A stretch of 56,258 nt of DNA. Source: Akkermansia sp. GTDB lineage: Bacteria > Verrucomicrobiota > Verrucomicrobiia > Verrucomicrobiales > Akkermansiaceae. The notes below the pieces were generated by a model. That model saw only the letters and a program-made list of their open reading frames with translations, did not search any database and was not told the DNA's origin. The position numbers were made by a program, and so were the translations under genes. This document shows, piece by piece, positions 1 to 8,023 of the stretch (the first letter of the stretch is position 1; each line of letters starts with the position of its first letter). The DNA lies in the NCBI GenBank assembly GCA_017477935.1, contig JAFVIC010000019.1, positions 1 through 56,258 on the forward strand, read 5' to 3'.

Positions 1-1
1 C

Positions 2-505
2 GGCGCCACCTTAGCTCTTGGCGATATAGCTGTGACAACATCCGCAAGCGATTCGATGGTGGCGGCCTATCGCTTATCCAGCCTCAATGTTATCAATGCG
101 GATTTGACCTTCGCCGCGGGTTCTACCTTGGTAACAGATGGTACCGGTATTAACATGACGGAAGGCTCCAGCCTGACCTTCATGGCCACTAGCGAAGGAG
201 AGAAAGTCAATCTCGTGTTCACCCTTGGTACTGAATACACCGAGGATAGCCTTGTGCGGCTGTTCTCCAATGTAGACATCGTGAAGTTCCTCATGGATGG
301 GGAAGAAGTGGACACGTCATTAACACAGCGAGCAAGCGACTTCTTCACCGGTGATTATATCAATGAAAACACCACGCTGACCTACGACAGAACCACCAAA
401 GAGGTATACCTACAAGGCATCAGTAAGGTAGTTCCTGAGCCGACCACGGCTACGCTGAGCCTCTTGGCTCTGGCAGCCCTTGCCGCTCGCCGCCGTCGCC
501 GCTAA
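2..505 (+). CDS. PEP-CTERM sorted surface protein, C-terminal part
   Basis: This is the last 167 codons of a protein that begins before the window; the frame is open from base 2. The visible part is rich in Thr, Ser and Gly with alternating hydrophobics, as in beta-rich passenger domains. It ends with a PEP-CTERM tail: VPEP, then a hydrophobic helix (LSLLALAALA), then five Arg just before the stop. In known PEP-CTERM systems this tail directs the exported protein to an exosortase, which cleaves it for delivery to the surface. The tail is seen directly; the function of the rest cannot be told. A hairpin 30 nt after the stop probably ends the transcript. Confidence 0.8.
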   Translation, partial: GATLALGDIAVTTSASDSMVAAYRLSSLNVINADLTFAAGSTLVTDGTGINMTEGSSLTFMATSEGEKVNLVFTLGTEYTEDSLVRLFSNVDIVKFLMDGEEVDTSLTQRASDFFTGDYINENTTLTYDRTTKEVYLQGISKVVPEPTTATLSLLALAALAARRRRR

Positions 506-535
506 TGCGCCGCGGTCACCGGCGTCAAAATCCTT

Positions 536-569
536 ATGAGGGGGCTTGGTAAATGCCAAGCCCTCTCAT
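536..569 (+). terminator. Hairpin after the PEP-CTERM gene
   Basis: The arms ATGAGGGGGCTTGG (536-549) and CCAAGCCCTCTCAT (556-569) form a 14-bp stem with one G-U pair and a 6-nt loop. No strong U run follows, so it is a probable terminator or 3' stabiliser. Confidence 0.6.
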
Positions 570-621
570 TAGTTAGGAGGCAGACGGGGAGGCTCCCATG
601 CATGCACAAAAGTGAAAATCC

Positions 622-648
622 TTGGCCTGTCAGGCTGGGGTGTATAAT
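622..648 (+). promoter_or_regulatory. Promoter of the small membrane protein gene
   Basis: A perfect -10 TATAAT lies at 643-648 with a weak -35 TTGGCC at 622-627 (15-nt spacer). The -10 ends 11 nt before the ATG at 660, so the predicted leader is only about 4 nt. Confidence 0.5.
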
Positions 649-659
649 ATGGTGAGGCG

Positions 660-914
660 ATGAAGAATGCGGTTAAACGATCATTGGTGGCGAATGCCAT
701 TGTGCTGGGCGCAGTTGTCGGCGGGAGCCGTTTGTTTGGTGTGCCGGCAGAGGATTGTTGGGCTGTATTCTGGTTTCAGCTGGTGGTACAGATGCTGATG
801 AATGAGCTGTGGTTGTATAGCTCAGCCCTGCCGGTTTTAATCGTCACATTCTTTCACCGGAAAGAGACCGCTCCGCTGCCACTCTCATGCGATCAATGTG
901 GGCAGCAAAAATAA
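660..914 (+). CDS. Small hypothetical membrane protein
   Basis: This 84-residue protein is of a kind I do not recognise. It has two hydrophobic stretches, about residues 8-27 and 38-64, and a C-terminal tail with a CDQC pair (residues 78-81) that could bind a metal or form a disulphide. The ATG at 660 was chosen because a TATAAT box ends 11 nt upstream and no earlier start fits. Homology to the structured repeat begins about 17 nt after the stop, so the gene may have been trimmed by whatever placed that repeat. A real but uncharacterised small membrane protein is the best guess. Confidence 0.5.
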   Translation: MKNAVKRSLVANAIVLGAVVGGSRLFGVPAEDCWAVFWFQLVVQMLMNELWLYSSALPVLIVTFFHRKETAPLPLSCDQCGQQK

Positions 915-930
915 CTTCAATAGCGATGGG

Positions 931-1056
931 ATCCCACAGCTCGGCGGCCTTCTGTCGGCCCGCCATCCGGCGGGGCTCCGATATGTTTTTCTCCGGTTAC
1001 CGGAGACTTCGCTGCTGACGCAGCTCCGGCTCCGGCTATTGTCTGTCGTCCTACGG
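931..1056 (+). repeat. Right half of the structured interspersed repeat (copy 1)
   Basis: This stretch matches the right half of the element at 55825-56052 and the corresponding part of 56112-56258. It holds the arm TCTGTCGGCCC, a CCGCC/GGCGG hairpin, the closing motif CGGGGCTC (971-978), a CTCCGG-TTA-CCGGAG hairpin (991-1005), a GCTGC-TGAC-GCAGC hairpin and GTCC-TAC-GGAC at the end. The left arm is missing. Most differences from the complete copy fall in predicted loops, for example TGAC against TAAC. Confidence 0.8.
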
Positions 1057-1096
1057 ACTCAAAATTCCGCTCTCTATCGCTCACCCTCACTTCGCT

Positions 1097-1130
1097 AAAT
1101 TGCCATTTGACGAAGTCCGGGGTTAGCCCC
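1097..1130 (+). repeat. 34-bp motif shared with 55783-55816
   Basis: The 34 bases from AAATTGCC to TTAGCCCC match 55783-55816 with three differences, on the same strand. At the far end of the window the motif precedes the left arm of the repeat; here it follows the right arm, as expected if repeat units were once arranged in tandem. Confidence 0.8.
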
Positions 1131-1150
1131 TGCGGGGCTTATCTTTTTTA
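1125..1150 (+). terminator. Rho-independent-like terminator
   Basis: AGCCCC (1125-1130), loop TGC, GGGGCT (1134-1139), followed by the T-rich tail TATCTTTTTTA. This is a textbook intrinsic terminator shape at the edge of the repeat. Confidence 0.7.
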
Positions 1151-1353
1151 TATAAAAGTATGGCATCCGATCCATTGCGGCGCGAAGGAAGGAGTGTCGC
1201 ATGTGATACCCATTTGTCAATTCTGAGTACGGACGCAATGGAGAAGGCATGGAAGTTAGCTATTGCCTGAAGATGACGTCGGGATGGCAGCTGAGATTCA
1301 TCCGCAAATCCGGAAAAGCCCCCTTATTTTGAGCAGGCAGACGAGAGTTTTAC
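1151..1353. other. Intergenic stretch, nothing recognised
   Basis: The gap between genes runs from 915 to 1392. Beyond the repeat, the terminator and the promoter described separately, this part holds only an unsupported 36-codon reading frame (1160-1270, plus strand) with no recognisable product. It may be the remnant of a former gene. Confidence 0.4.
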
Positions 1354-1382
1354 TTGTCAGTCGTATATTTTACGGCTATAAT
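1354..1382 (+). promoter_or_regulatory. Promoter of the UDP-glucuronate decarboxylase operon
   Basis: -35 TTGTCA (1354-1359), 17-nt spacer, -10 TATAAT (1377-1382). The -10 ends 10 nt before the chosen ATG at 1393 and overlaps the in-frame ATG at 1381, which argues against the earlier start. Confidence 0.8.
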
Positions 1383-1392
1383 GCCCCACGGC

Positions 1393-2343
1393 ATGAAACA
1401 CATACTCGTCACAGGCGGAACAGGCTTTATCGGCACCAATCTCTGCCGTCGGCTTATCAATGAGGGGCACAGGGTGATTTGCCTCGACAACAATTACACC
1501 GGTTCTCTCTCGAATGTGGAAGACCTGCTCAGTCACCCGAACTTCACCTTCGTAGAACACGATGTCATTGAGCCGTGGGATTGCAATGAACAGCTCGACC
1601 GTATCTACAACCTGGCATGCCCGGCCTCCCCGCCTTTCTACCAGGGGAATCGCTCGATTTTCACCACCAAAACCTGCGTACTGGGCGCGCTCAACATGCT
1701 GGCACTGGCCAAACGCAAGGGGGCACGCATTCTGCAGACCTCCACTTCAGAAGTCTACGGCGAACCGCAGGTTCACCCCCAGCCGGAGCATTACCGCGGC
1801 AACGTCAACCCCATCGGCATACGCGCCTGTTACGACGAGGGTAAGCGCTGCGCTGAGTCGCTCTTCTTCGACCACCATCGCCATGAGGGGGTGGATATCC
1901 GCGTGATTCGCATTTTCAACACATACGGCCCCTATATGAACCCGGATGACGGGCGTGTGGTCTCCAACTTCATCTGCCAGGCACTGCACGGGCAGGATAT
2001 CACTATCTACGGCGAGGGGCAACAGACTCGTTCTTTCCAGTACATCGATGACCTCATCGAGGGCATGGTGCGCATGATGGAAAACGAAAAGGGATTCATC
2101 GGCCCGGTGAACATCGGCAACCCCGGGGAGTTCACCATTCGTGAGCTGGCAGACCTCGTGCTGGCCAAGATACCGACTTCGGGTAAGTTGGTGCACCGCC
2201 CCCTGCCCGCCGATGACCCCACCCAACGCAAGCCGGATATCACCCTGGCTCACGACATGCTCGACTGGGCGCCCACGATTTGCCTGAATGACGGGTTGGA
2301 CAAGACCATAGCCTATTTCCGCCGTCAGCTCAATATACAGTAA
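1393..2343 (+). CDS. UDP-glucuronate decarboxylase (UDP-xylose synthase), SDR family
   Basis: This 316-residue extended short-chain dehydrogenase has the N-terminal NAD-binding motif GGTGFIG (residues 8-14), the STSE segment (117-120) and the catalytic YxxxK pair Tyr147/Lys151 in YDEGK. The whole pattern, including IRIFNTYGP and DDGRVVSNF, is that of UXS enzymes, which convert UDP-glucuronate to UDP-xylose with enzyme-bound NAD. The product would feed surface glycan synthesis in the cytoplasm. The start at 1393 was chosen because the promoter -10 box overlaps the upstream ATG. An ankyrin protein follows 8 nt later, probably in the same operon. A related UDP-sugar epimerase is a less likely reading. 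Confidence 0.9.
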   Translation: MKHILVTGGTGFIGTNLCRRLINEGHRVICLDNNYTGSLSNVEDLLSHPNFTFVEHDVIEPWDCNEQLDRIYNLACPASPPFYQGNRSIFTTKTCVLGALNMLALAKRKGARILQTSTSEVYGEPQVHPQPEHYRGNVNPIGIRACYDEGKRCAESLFFDHHRHEGVDIRVIRIFNTYGPYMNPDDGRVVSNFICQALHGQDITIYGEGQQTRSFQYIDDLIEGMVRMMENEKGFIGPVNIGNPGEFTIRELADLVLAKIPTSGKLVHRPLPADDPTQRKPDITLAHDMLDWAPTICLNDGLDKTIAYFRRQLNIQ

Positions 2344-2351
2344 CGCGGCAC

Positions 2352-2981
2352 ATGGATAACGAGGCTTTCCAGACCGGCACACCACTGCTCCGTGCCATTA
2401 CCACCGGGCACACGGATGAAGTCCGCAAGCTGCTGAGCACCGGCGCTGACCCGAATGAATGCTACGGCGAAGATGAAGAGCCGGCTCTGCTGGTGGCTGC
2501 CATCGAGGGGCGGGAGGAAATCTCTGCCCTGCTGGTAGCAGCCGGGGCAAATGTAAATGCCCCTGACTGCCGGGGCTACACGCCGCTCATGGGGGCGGTG
2601 TGCGCGGATAATCTGCCGATTGTGCAGGCGCTGCTGGCTGCGGGGGCGGAGGTAAACCACCGCTGTGCGCAGAGTGGCGCCACCGCGCTGCACGATGCCG
2701 CTACCGGCAACCACCTGGCCATTGCCCGCGAGCTGCTCGCAGCCGGGGCCGATGTCAACGCTGCGGAAAACGCTGAGGGCAACACCGTGCTGATGTGCGC
2801 CGTACAGGCACTCGCTCCCGAACTGGTGGAGCTGCTGCTCAGCCGGGGAGCTGCTGCCGGCACCCGCAGCAGCCGTGGAGACACAGCACTCGAACTCATC
2901 CGCAACGAGTTGCTCTACCTCTGGGAGCCGGTCAAATGTGCGCGGGCTCGCCGAATCGAAACCTTGCTCAGCAACACTTAA
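2352..2981 (+). CDS. Ankyrin-repeat protein
   Basis: This 209-residue protein consists almost entirely of ankyrin repeats of about 33 residues. Typical cores are visible (TPLLRAITTG, AALLVAAGANVN-like segments, YTPLMGAVCADN, ATALHDAATGN, ELLAAGADVN). There is no signal peptide or membrane helix, so it is probably a cytoplasmic protein-binding scaffold. It starts 8 nt after the decarboxylase stop and is followed within 10 nt by a lipoprotein gene, so the three are likely cotranscribed. The binding partner cannot be inferred. No Shine-Dalgarno sequence is present. Confidence 0.8.
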   Translation: MDNEAFQTGTPLLRAITTGHTDEVRKLLSTGADPNECYGEDEEPALLVAAIEGREEISALLVAAGANVNAPDCRGYTPLMGAVCADNLPIVQALLAAGAEVNHRCAQSGATALHDAATGNHLAIARELLAAGADVNAAENAEGNTVLMCAVQALAPELVELLLSRGAAAGTRSSRGDTALELIRNELLYLWEPVKCARARRIETLLSNT

Positions 2982-2990
2982 CCCATCGAT

Positions 2991-3683
2991 ATGATGAATA
3001 CAACTACCCCTTACATAACACTCGCATGCGCTGCCCTGCTCAGCTCATGCCACACCGGCCACGCCGTCATCGGCACCCCCTACAGCGTAACGCTGCTGCC
3101 GCAGGTGCAAGGCAACAAACTGTGCTACCGCTATGATGAACAGGCAAGCAGTGACGTGCACCTGCTCCATATCACCACACAGACCGACGGCATGAGTGCG
3201 CAGGGGCTCACGCTTACCGCAGAACCCGGTGCCGAAGGCCCTATAGAACTGACCTGCTCCACGAGCTATCAGCAGCACACCGTCACCGTACCCACAGACA
3301 GGGTAACAACACGCGAGATTGACGGAATTACCTTCACGTTCAAAGCCGAGAGGGGCGAAATTGACCTGCTGCACATTTCCTGGCAGGCACCGGCGGACTT
3401 TCCTTCCCGCGTGGCCGGAATCAATACGCACTGCGAGCTGTTCAGTCATGCCGCCTTGTCACGCCATGACCGCTCCGCTCAAGGCAACACTCTCAGCGAA
3501 ACTCACCATCTGTACGGAAGTCATGAGCAGAAAGTCACCATCTGGCTGTGGGATGCACCCGCACGCTACACTGTGAACGTTTGCACCGGTGCGGCGGATG
3601 AAGTTCTGGTTCTGCCCTTACCGGGCTTAGAAAAGGAAAGAGCGGCTGTTTACCACAACCGCTCCCTTCCCGTGCCGCATTGA
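2991..3683 (+). CDS. Hypothetical lipoprotein
   Basis: This 230-residue protein begins with a short hydrophobic segment ending in the lipobox LLSSC (cysteine at about residue 20), so it should be lipidated and anchored in the envelope. The remainder is rich in Thr, His and beta-prone sequence with no recognised domain. Two adjacent ATG codons (2991 and 2994) are both possible starts. It is the last gene of the decarboxylase-ankyrin operon and converges on the ferredoxin gene, with a small hairpin around the stop codon. The function is unknown; the lipobox is the only firm statement. Confidence 0.6.
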   Translation: MMNTTTPYITLACAALLSSCHTGHAVIGTPYSVTLLPQVQGNKLCYRYDEQASSDVHLLHITTQTDGMSAQGLTLTAEPGAEGPIELTCSTSYQQHTVTVPTDRVTTREIDGITFTFKAERGEIDLLHISWQAPADFPSRVAGINTHCELFSHAALSRHDRSAQGNTLSETHHLYGSHEQKVTIWLWDAPARYTVNVCTGAADEVLVLPLPGLEKERAAVYHNRSLPVPH

Positions 3684-3690
3684 GGCGGCA
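3673..3690. terminator. Small hairpin between convergent genes
   Basis: TGCCGC (3673-3678) and GCGGCA (3685-3690) enclose the loop ATTGAG, which contains the stop codon of the lipoprotein gene. It is short and lacks a clear U run; it may act as a weak bidirectional terminator. Confidence 0.4.
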
Positions 3691-3694
3691 AACC

Positions 3695-4444
3695 TTATAC
3701 AAAAAGTTCCGGCTGTTTTGGCTCTGCGGCCACCAGGTTCAGGCGCTGAGTCATACCCTCCAGCACAGGCGGGGGCAGCAGACGCGAGCGGCGGAAACAC
3801 ACGGCCACACAGCGCATGCAGAGTATACATTTTGAGGCATCGGTCGTGTGCGGTGCAGCGGAAGGTATGGCACCCGTCGGGCACAGGCGGGCGCAGCGCC
3901 CACAGCCACGGCAGCTCTCCAGCGTCAGCGGCGTGACCGGCATTTGCGGACGGTCGCGGTAGGGCATATTGCCGGGTACACACACGGTGCTCATATCGCC
4001 GGCCGCCAACTTGGTGGCCACAGACTGCCCGAACTCCGCCGCCAACTCACAGTCCGCAGCATGCGGACGCCCCGCTGCAATGGTACGTACGATGGAGTGC
4101 TCAGCAATGAAGGCTGCGGCGGCTATCACCTTGTAGCCATTGGCCGTCAGTTCTGTATGGAGTTCCAGCAGGGCATCCTCATACGCACGGTTGCCGTACA
4201 CCACCACAGCGATGGCCGGGGTGCCGTTCCCCTTCAGGGCGCGCAGGCGCTCCAGCGCCACCTCGGGCACACGCCCGCCATATACCGGCACCACTGCCAG
4301 CAGCGGAGCCGTTACTGCCTGCTCAGCCACAGGGGCGCACAAATCGAGCTTGCGCACCGACATGCCCCGGGTAATGGCAGTTGCTACTTTTTCACATCCG
4401 CCCGTCGGGCTGAAAACCGCTGATATCCACTCGTTCGTGTTCAT
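3695..4444 (-). CDS. Flavodoxin-like protein with two 4Fe-4S clusters (EFR1-type ferredoxin)
   Basis: The 249-residue protein has an N-terminal flavodoxin-like fold with the FMN phosphate-binding segment SPTGG near residue 12, and a C-terminal bacterial ferredoxin domain with two CxxCxxCxxxC motifs (CRGCGRCARLCP and CILCMRCVAVCF). It should shuttle electrons between cytoplasmic partners, as the EFR1-type family is thought to do; the partner is not evident from the neighbours. The ATG at 4444 was chosen because a strong promoter -10 box lies 7 nt upstream; the longer open frame (to 4462) would run through that box. The mRNA is predicted to be leaderless. Confidence 0.75.
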   Translation of the reverse strand: MNTNEWISAVFSPTGGCEKVATAITRGMSVRKLDLCAPVAEQAVTAPLLAVVPVYGGRVPEVALERLRALKGNGTPAIAVVVYGNRAYEDALLELHTELTANGYKVIAAAAFIAEHSIVRTIAAGRPHAADCELAAEFGQSVATKLAAGDMSTVCVPGNMPYRDRPQMPVTPLTLESCRGCGRCARLCPTGAIPSAAPHTTDASKCILCMRCVAVCFRRSRLLPPPVLEGMTQRLNLVAAEPKQPELFV

Positions 4445-4451
4445 ACCTGAC

Positions 4452-4480
4452 AGTATACCCATTAGCCTTCTCTAATTCAA
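4452..4480 (-). promoter_or_regulatory. Promoter of the flavodoxin/ferredoxin gene
   Basis: On the minus strand: -35 TTGAAT (4480-4475), 17-nt spacer, -10 TATACT (4457-4452), then 7 nt to the ATG at 4444. Transcription would start at or within a base or two of the start codon. Confidence 0.75.
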
Positions 4481-4577
4481 GCTCAAACTCTCCTGCCGGC
4501 ATGTTAATATATCGATCGGGCGGCAGCTGAAACAGGCATCGAACAGCGCGCAAATCGCCGGCATCTCATATCATGCC

Positions 4578-5090
4578 ATGATTCTGAAAGCGCTTTTCTA
4601 CTATCTCTTCTGCCGCGACCGCCGGCAACAGGCGGATACCACCCCTGCTCCCGGTACCGATCTGAGCCGCTATCTGGGCCGTTGGTACGAGCTGGCACGC
4701 TTCGACACGCCTTTTGAGGCCGGGCTCGAAGATGTCTATACCGAGTACCGGGCACGAGAAGGCGGCTCGATTCGCGTGAGTAATTACGGGGTGGATGCTG
4801 AGCACCGCCGTCACGAGGCTCATGCCATCGGCTACCCCGTACCACGTTGCGGGCAGATGAAAGTTGCCTTCGTGCCGTTGCTGCGTTGGCTTTCCACGCC
4901 ATACAACATTCTGCACGTCGATGCCAACTACACCAACGCACTCGTCAGCAACGGCAGCGGGTCATGCCTGTGGTTCCTCAGTCGCCGCCCGACCCTCGAC
5001 CCGGACTCCTTCGACATCATGCGCCGCGAGGCTCTGCGCCGCGGGTTCGACCTCAGCGACCTGCACTATACCCGGCACCGTTACAAATAA
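4578..5090 (+). CDS. Lipocalin family protein (Blc-like)
   Basis: This 170-residue protein carries the lipocalin signature GRWYELARFD around residues 34-43, followed by the expected beta-barrel pattern and a closing segment LWFLSRRP typical of bacterial Blc-type lipocalins. Such proteins bind lipids or other hydrophobic molecules and usually sit in the envelope. The N-terminus (residues 1-12) is hydrophobic, but the cysteine in YLFC does not fit a good lipobox, so lipid anchoring is uncertain. The gene stands alone between a divergent ferredoxin gene and a convergent secreted-protein gene. Confidence 0.8.
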   Translation: MILKALFYYLFCRDRRQQADTTPAPGTDLSRYLGRWYELARFDTPFEAGLEDVYTEYRAREGGSIRVSNYGVDAEHRRHEAHAIGYPVPRCGQMKVAFVPLLRWLSTPYNILHVDANYTNALVSNGSGSCLWFLSRRPTLDPDSFDIMRREALRRGFDLSDLHYTRHRYK

Positions 5091-5115
5091 CCGCTCCACC
5101 CTACACGATGAGGAT

Positions 5116-5160
5116 AAAAAAACCGCTGAGCTGACCGGGAATCGGTGTGCAGCTCAGCGG
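5116..5160 (-). terminator. Intrinsic terminator of the His-rich protein gene
   Basis: CCGCTGAGCTG (5123-5133) pairs with CAGCTCAGCGG (5150-5160), an 11-bp perfect stem. Read on the minus strand it is followed by seven T (5122-5116). It lies 70 nt after the stop of the gene at 5231-5524. Confidence 0.85.
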
Positions 5161-5230
5161 CTCGTTGGTGTGGCCGATGTATCAGCCGTGGATGGTGGCG
5201 ATTCTTCCATGATAATGATGGGATTGACTA

Positions 5231-5524
5231 TCAGCGGCGACCATGGCGGTTATCCTTACGGGCAGCAACGTGGCGGCGATTGTCATGGTGGCGATTGTCC
5301 CGATGGCAGCAGTCGTGCTTGTGCACATCGCGCTTCTTCACTACCTTCTTCTTCACTACCTTCCTGTGGGAATCATGGTGGCAGCAGTCATCATTCTTTA
5401 CGACATGTACCTTGCCATTTGCCAGGTTGAGGTTCACGGATACGCTTGCGGCGCTTGCCTGTGCGCTGACCATACCCAGTACCATCACGGCCAGAGCGGC
5501 CATCTTCACGAATTGTTTTTTCAT
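5231..5524 (-). CDS. Small secreted His/Cys/Lys-rich protein
   Basis: This 97-residue protein has a clear Sec signal peptide (MKKQFVKMAALAVMVLGM, cleavage near ASA at about residue 25). The mature part is short and strongly basic, with two similar DCCH clusters (DDCCHHD and HDCCHRD), many His and Lys/Arg pairs, and a KVVKKKVVKK stretch. The paired Cys-Cys-His clusters suggest metal binding in the periplasm or at the surface, but this is inference; I recognise no family. A good intrinsic terminator follows and a 121-nt AT-rich gap precedes it, so it is likely a single-gene unit. No convincing promoter was identified in that gap. Confidence 0.65.
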   Translation of the reverse strand: MKKQFVKMAALAVMVLGMVSAQASAASVSVNLNLANGKVHVVKNDDCCHHDSHRKVVKKKVVKKRDVHKHDCCHRDNRHHDNRRHVAARKDNRHGRR

Positions 5525-5645
5525 TGTTCTGTGTCTTTCTATCTGTTTGTTGTTTCAGGCCCCTGTGTGGCCCTCTGTTCGTGTAGACACAGGTCAATCA
5601 AATTTTGTTCAAAGAAAGTTTTATTTTTATAATTTTTATTTGTTT

Positions 5646-6365
5646 TTAACTTTTCTTTTTATCGAGGAAACCTGTTTTCTCCGCGTAAACAAGAGCCATT
5701 TTTTCCGCGAAATGATATTTATCGTAGTAGCGGACGGGCTGAGGCTCAGCACATTCGGCAACCATCTGCTCGTATTCCCAGGGTAACAGGTCGGAGTCAA
5801 AGATATCAACATCATCAAAAAGCGCCTCGCAGCGGCGTTCATTCAGGATATCGGTCACGACCTCGCGCTCGGCCTGCGAAAGCGGCGCGAGGCGTTTGCG
5901 CCCGCCATCATCTGGTTTATAGCAGAGGTGGAAGAAGATGGAATCTTTGCAAAGATAGTAAGGGCGCTGGATAATCAGGCGAAGATAAGCGGGAATCAGG
6001 TAGCAGAACGCGAGCGGCTCCAGGTAAGACAGGCAATCTTCGCAGGCGCGCAGCAGCTCCGGGGAAATGCCCTGCCAGTAATTGCGCGGTGTGGGGTCGT
6101 TGGCATTGATATGCACTTTCACCTTTTGGGGGCGATAGTCATCTTCCGCCAAACCGGCGAGCAGCAGGTCAACGTGAGGAGGACAGGTACGCGTGCGGAA
6201 GGCAGCTTCGAGCCGATTCAGCAGCACCTGCCAGCGGGGAGAGAGTTCACGGATAGGGTGTTCGGCAAGCAGCTCGCGAGACTCGCGGATGAAACCGGAC
6301 ACAAACTTCTCGTGACGTTCAAGTTCTGATTTTTCCCATTTATCCAGCGTGGGTAGTTTGGCCAT
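5646..6365 (-). CDS. DUF6714-like hypothetical protein (paralogue 1)
   Basis: This 239-residue soluble protein resembles the DUF6714 group: a central W-x-x-I-x-x-x-L core followed by a FCYLIPAYLR segment (compare FYLPAFL in the paralogue at 48089-48787) and a late LSQAEREVVTDILNE helix ending before PWEYE. The function of the family is unknown. There is no signal peptide or membrane helix. The gene lies downstream of folD, but a hairpin with a T-rich tail separates them, so it may depend on read-through. The family name rests on memory of the motif and is moderately sure; the paralogy with the second copy is visible in the sequence. Confidence 0.6.
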   Translation of the reverse strand: MAKLPTLDKWEKSELERHEKFVSGFIRESRELLAEHPIRELSPRWQVLLNRLEAAFRTRTCPPHVDLLLAGLAEDDYRPQKVKVHINANDPTPRNYWQGISPELLRACEDCLSYLEPLAFCYLIPAYLRLIIQRPYYLCKDSIFFHLCYKPDDGGRKRLAPLSQAEREVVTDILNERRCEALFDDVDIFDSDLLPWEYEQMVAECAEPQPVRYYDKYHFAEKMALVYAEKTGFLDKKKS

Positions 6366-6370
6366 GGTAA

Positions 6371-6410
6371 GAGGGAGAAAGCCACCTGCTCCGCCGGGGG
6401 AACAGGTGGC
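6371..6410 (-). terminator. Terminator-like hairpin after folD
   Basis: GCCACCTG (6381-6388) pairs with CAGGTGGC (6403-6410), with an extra TCC/GGA step inside. On the minus strand the T-rich tract TTTCTCCCTC follows. It lies between the folD stop and the start of the DUF6714-like gene only 15 nt beyond the stem. Confidence 0.65.
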
Positions 6411-6423
6411 ATGAGAGCAAAAT

Positions 6424-7302
6424 TCAGCGGGTCAGCTGACGACAGGCCTTGACGGTGTTTGCCATGAGCATGGCAATGGTCATGGGGCCCACACCGCCGG
6501 GAACGGGGGTGATGGCGGAGCACTTATCCTTCACGGCCTCGTAATCCACATCACCGACAATACGGTAACCGCGCGGGCGGGTGGAATCAGGTATGCGGTT
6601 GATGCCCACATCGAGCACCACGGCACCCTCTTTCACATAGTCTGCCTTGACCATCTCGGGGCGACCGACTGCCGCCACGATGATATCCGCCGTACGGCAA
6701 AGCCCCGGCAAATCAGCAGTGCGGGAGTGAGCAATAGTCACGGTGGCATTCGCCTTCTTGCTCACCAGCAGGTTGGCCATGGGCTTGCCCACAATCAGAC
6801 TGCGGCCTATCACAACGGCATGCTTGCCGGCGGTGGGTATGCCGTAGGCTTTCAGCAGCTCCATGCACCCGAGTGGTGTGCAGGGTACGAAGCCTTCTTC
6901 ATCCTCCAGCACAAGCTTGGCCACGTTGGCGGGGTGGAATCCATCCACATCCTTGCGCGGGTCAATGTTGAGGATGACGGCCTCCTCATCAATATGCGGC
7001 GGCGGCGGACTCTGCACCAAAATACCGTGTATACGCTCATCGGCATTCAGCTTATGAATAAGCTCCACCAGCTGCTCCTGCGTGGTATCAGCGGGCAGTT
7101 CCCACTTCTGCGAGTAGAGCCCCAGCTCTTCGCAGGCGCGTACCTTGGAGCCCACATAAACCTGAGAGGCGGGGTCTTCGCCCACCAGCACCACAGCCAG
7201 CCCGGGGGTCTTCCCCTGAGCTTTCAGCTCGGCAATCTCAGCTGCGAGCCCTTCGCGAATCTGACGGGCTACTTCTTTACCGTCAATGATAGTCGTTGAC
7301 AT
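6424..7302 (-). CDS. folD: Bifunctional methylenetetrahydrofolate dehydrogenase/cyclohydrolase
   Basis: FolD interconverts 5,10-methylene-, 5,10-methenyl- and 10-formyl-tetrahydrofolate with NADP, supplying one-carbon units for purines and formyl-Met. The 292-residue length is normal. The catalytic lysine is in [11 protein letters not shown] (Lys53); [13 protein letters not shown], the [14 protein letters not shown] cofactor loop and [14 protein letters not shown] near the C-terminus are all typical. The usual QLPLP motif reads QSPPPP here, a small deviation. The start is 14 nt after the acyltransferase stop, so folD sits in the secretin-AsmA-acyltransferase operon. No Shine-Dalgarno sequence precedes it. 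Confidence 0.97.
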   Translation of the reverse strand: MSTTIIDGKEVARQIREGLAAEIAELKAQGKTPGLAVVLVGEDPASQVYVGSKVRACEELGLYSQKWELPADTTQEQLVELIHKLNADERIHGILVQSPPPPHIDEEAVILNIDPRKDVDGFHPANVAKLVLEDEEGFVPCTPLGCMELLKAYGIPTAGKHAVVIGRSLIVGKPMANLLVSKKANATVTIAHSRTADLPGLCRTADIIVAAVGRPEMVKADYVKEGAVVLDVGINRIPDSTRPRGYRIVGDVDYEAVKDKCSAITPVPGGVGPMTIAMLMANTVKACRQLTR

Positions 7303-7316
7303 AAACTTACTTATTT

Positions 7317-8003
7317 CTATTCTTCAATTTCCAGCGGTCCGAAGTCAGGGGAACCATGAGCAAGCGCCTGCTCGACCATGCGGCAATACTCTGCCTGCTG
7401 CTCATCCGTGATATCAGCCGGCACATATATCTTCTTGCCCCAGGTGATGGTCACCTTGGAGAATGGCTTGGGGATGACAAAACCATCCCAGGCCTTCGAT
7501 ATACGCCAATAGGAGGAATAACTGATACAGGCAGGAATGATGGGATAGCCACTCATGGAAGCGAGGCGTACCACACCGGGGCGGCATTTATAAATGGGGC
7601 CTTTCGGACCATCAGGCGTAATGCACATGCAGCAACCTTCCTGCAACTCTCGAACCATGTCGCGGAACCCGGCAGCCCCACGGCGGTGGCTCGAGCCACG
7701 CACGGCGCGCATGCCGTAATCGCCGGCCACAGTTGCCAGCATGGCGCCATCTTTACTGGCGCTGGTAAGCATGCTCATCGGTAATTTGCCCTTGACCACA
7801 TATCGGTACACATGGCAGGGAGAAAATACACGATTGTGCCAGAGGGCGATGATACACTGATAGTCCCCCCAGGGGTCATCCGGCCCGTTCAGGTTGACAA
7901 TTTTTTTCCTCAGAGTGCTGCATACACCGGCAATGACAGCCCAGACGAGGTGCCCGACGGGTACCGTCCACCATTTCTTTCTCACTTCATTAGCCCTTGA
8001 CAT
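7317..8003 (-). CDS. DUF374-type lysophospholipid acyltransferase-like protein
   Basis: This 228-residue protein matches the DUF374 acyltransferase group: an N-terminal hydrophobic segment (residues 14-30), LWHNRVF around residue 55, [15 protein letters not shown] and TPDGPKGP. Members are thought to transfer acyl chains to lipid A or phospholipid precursors on the inner membrane face; the exact acceptor is unknown. The gene lies 20 nt after the AsmA-like gene and 14 nt before folD, which suggests an envelope-biogenesis operon. The family assignment is good, the substrate is not known. Confidence 0.8.
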   Translation of the reverse strand: MSRANEVRKKWWTVPVGHLVWAVIAGVCSTLRKKIVNLNGPDDPWGDYQCIIALWHNRVFSPCHVYRYVVKGKLPMSMLTSASKDGAMLATVAGDYGMRAVRGSSHRRGAAGFRDMVRELQEGCCMCITPDGPKGPIYKCRPGVVRLASMSGYPIIPACISYSSYWRISKAWDGFVIPKPFSKVTITWGKKIYVPADITDEQQAEYCRMVEQALAHGSPDFGPLEIEE

Positions 8004-8023
8004 ATATGCGGAAAAATGCTTGA

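Noticed and set aside
898..1098. Reading frame in the half repeat whose peptide resembles that of 55998-56180
   Set aside because: Both frames lie in the structured repeat, and several differences between copies fall in predicted loops. The two peptides differ entirely outside the shared stretch. The similarity follows from the repeat, although three of the four changes in the shared stretch are synonymous, so it deserves a look if more copies are found.
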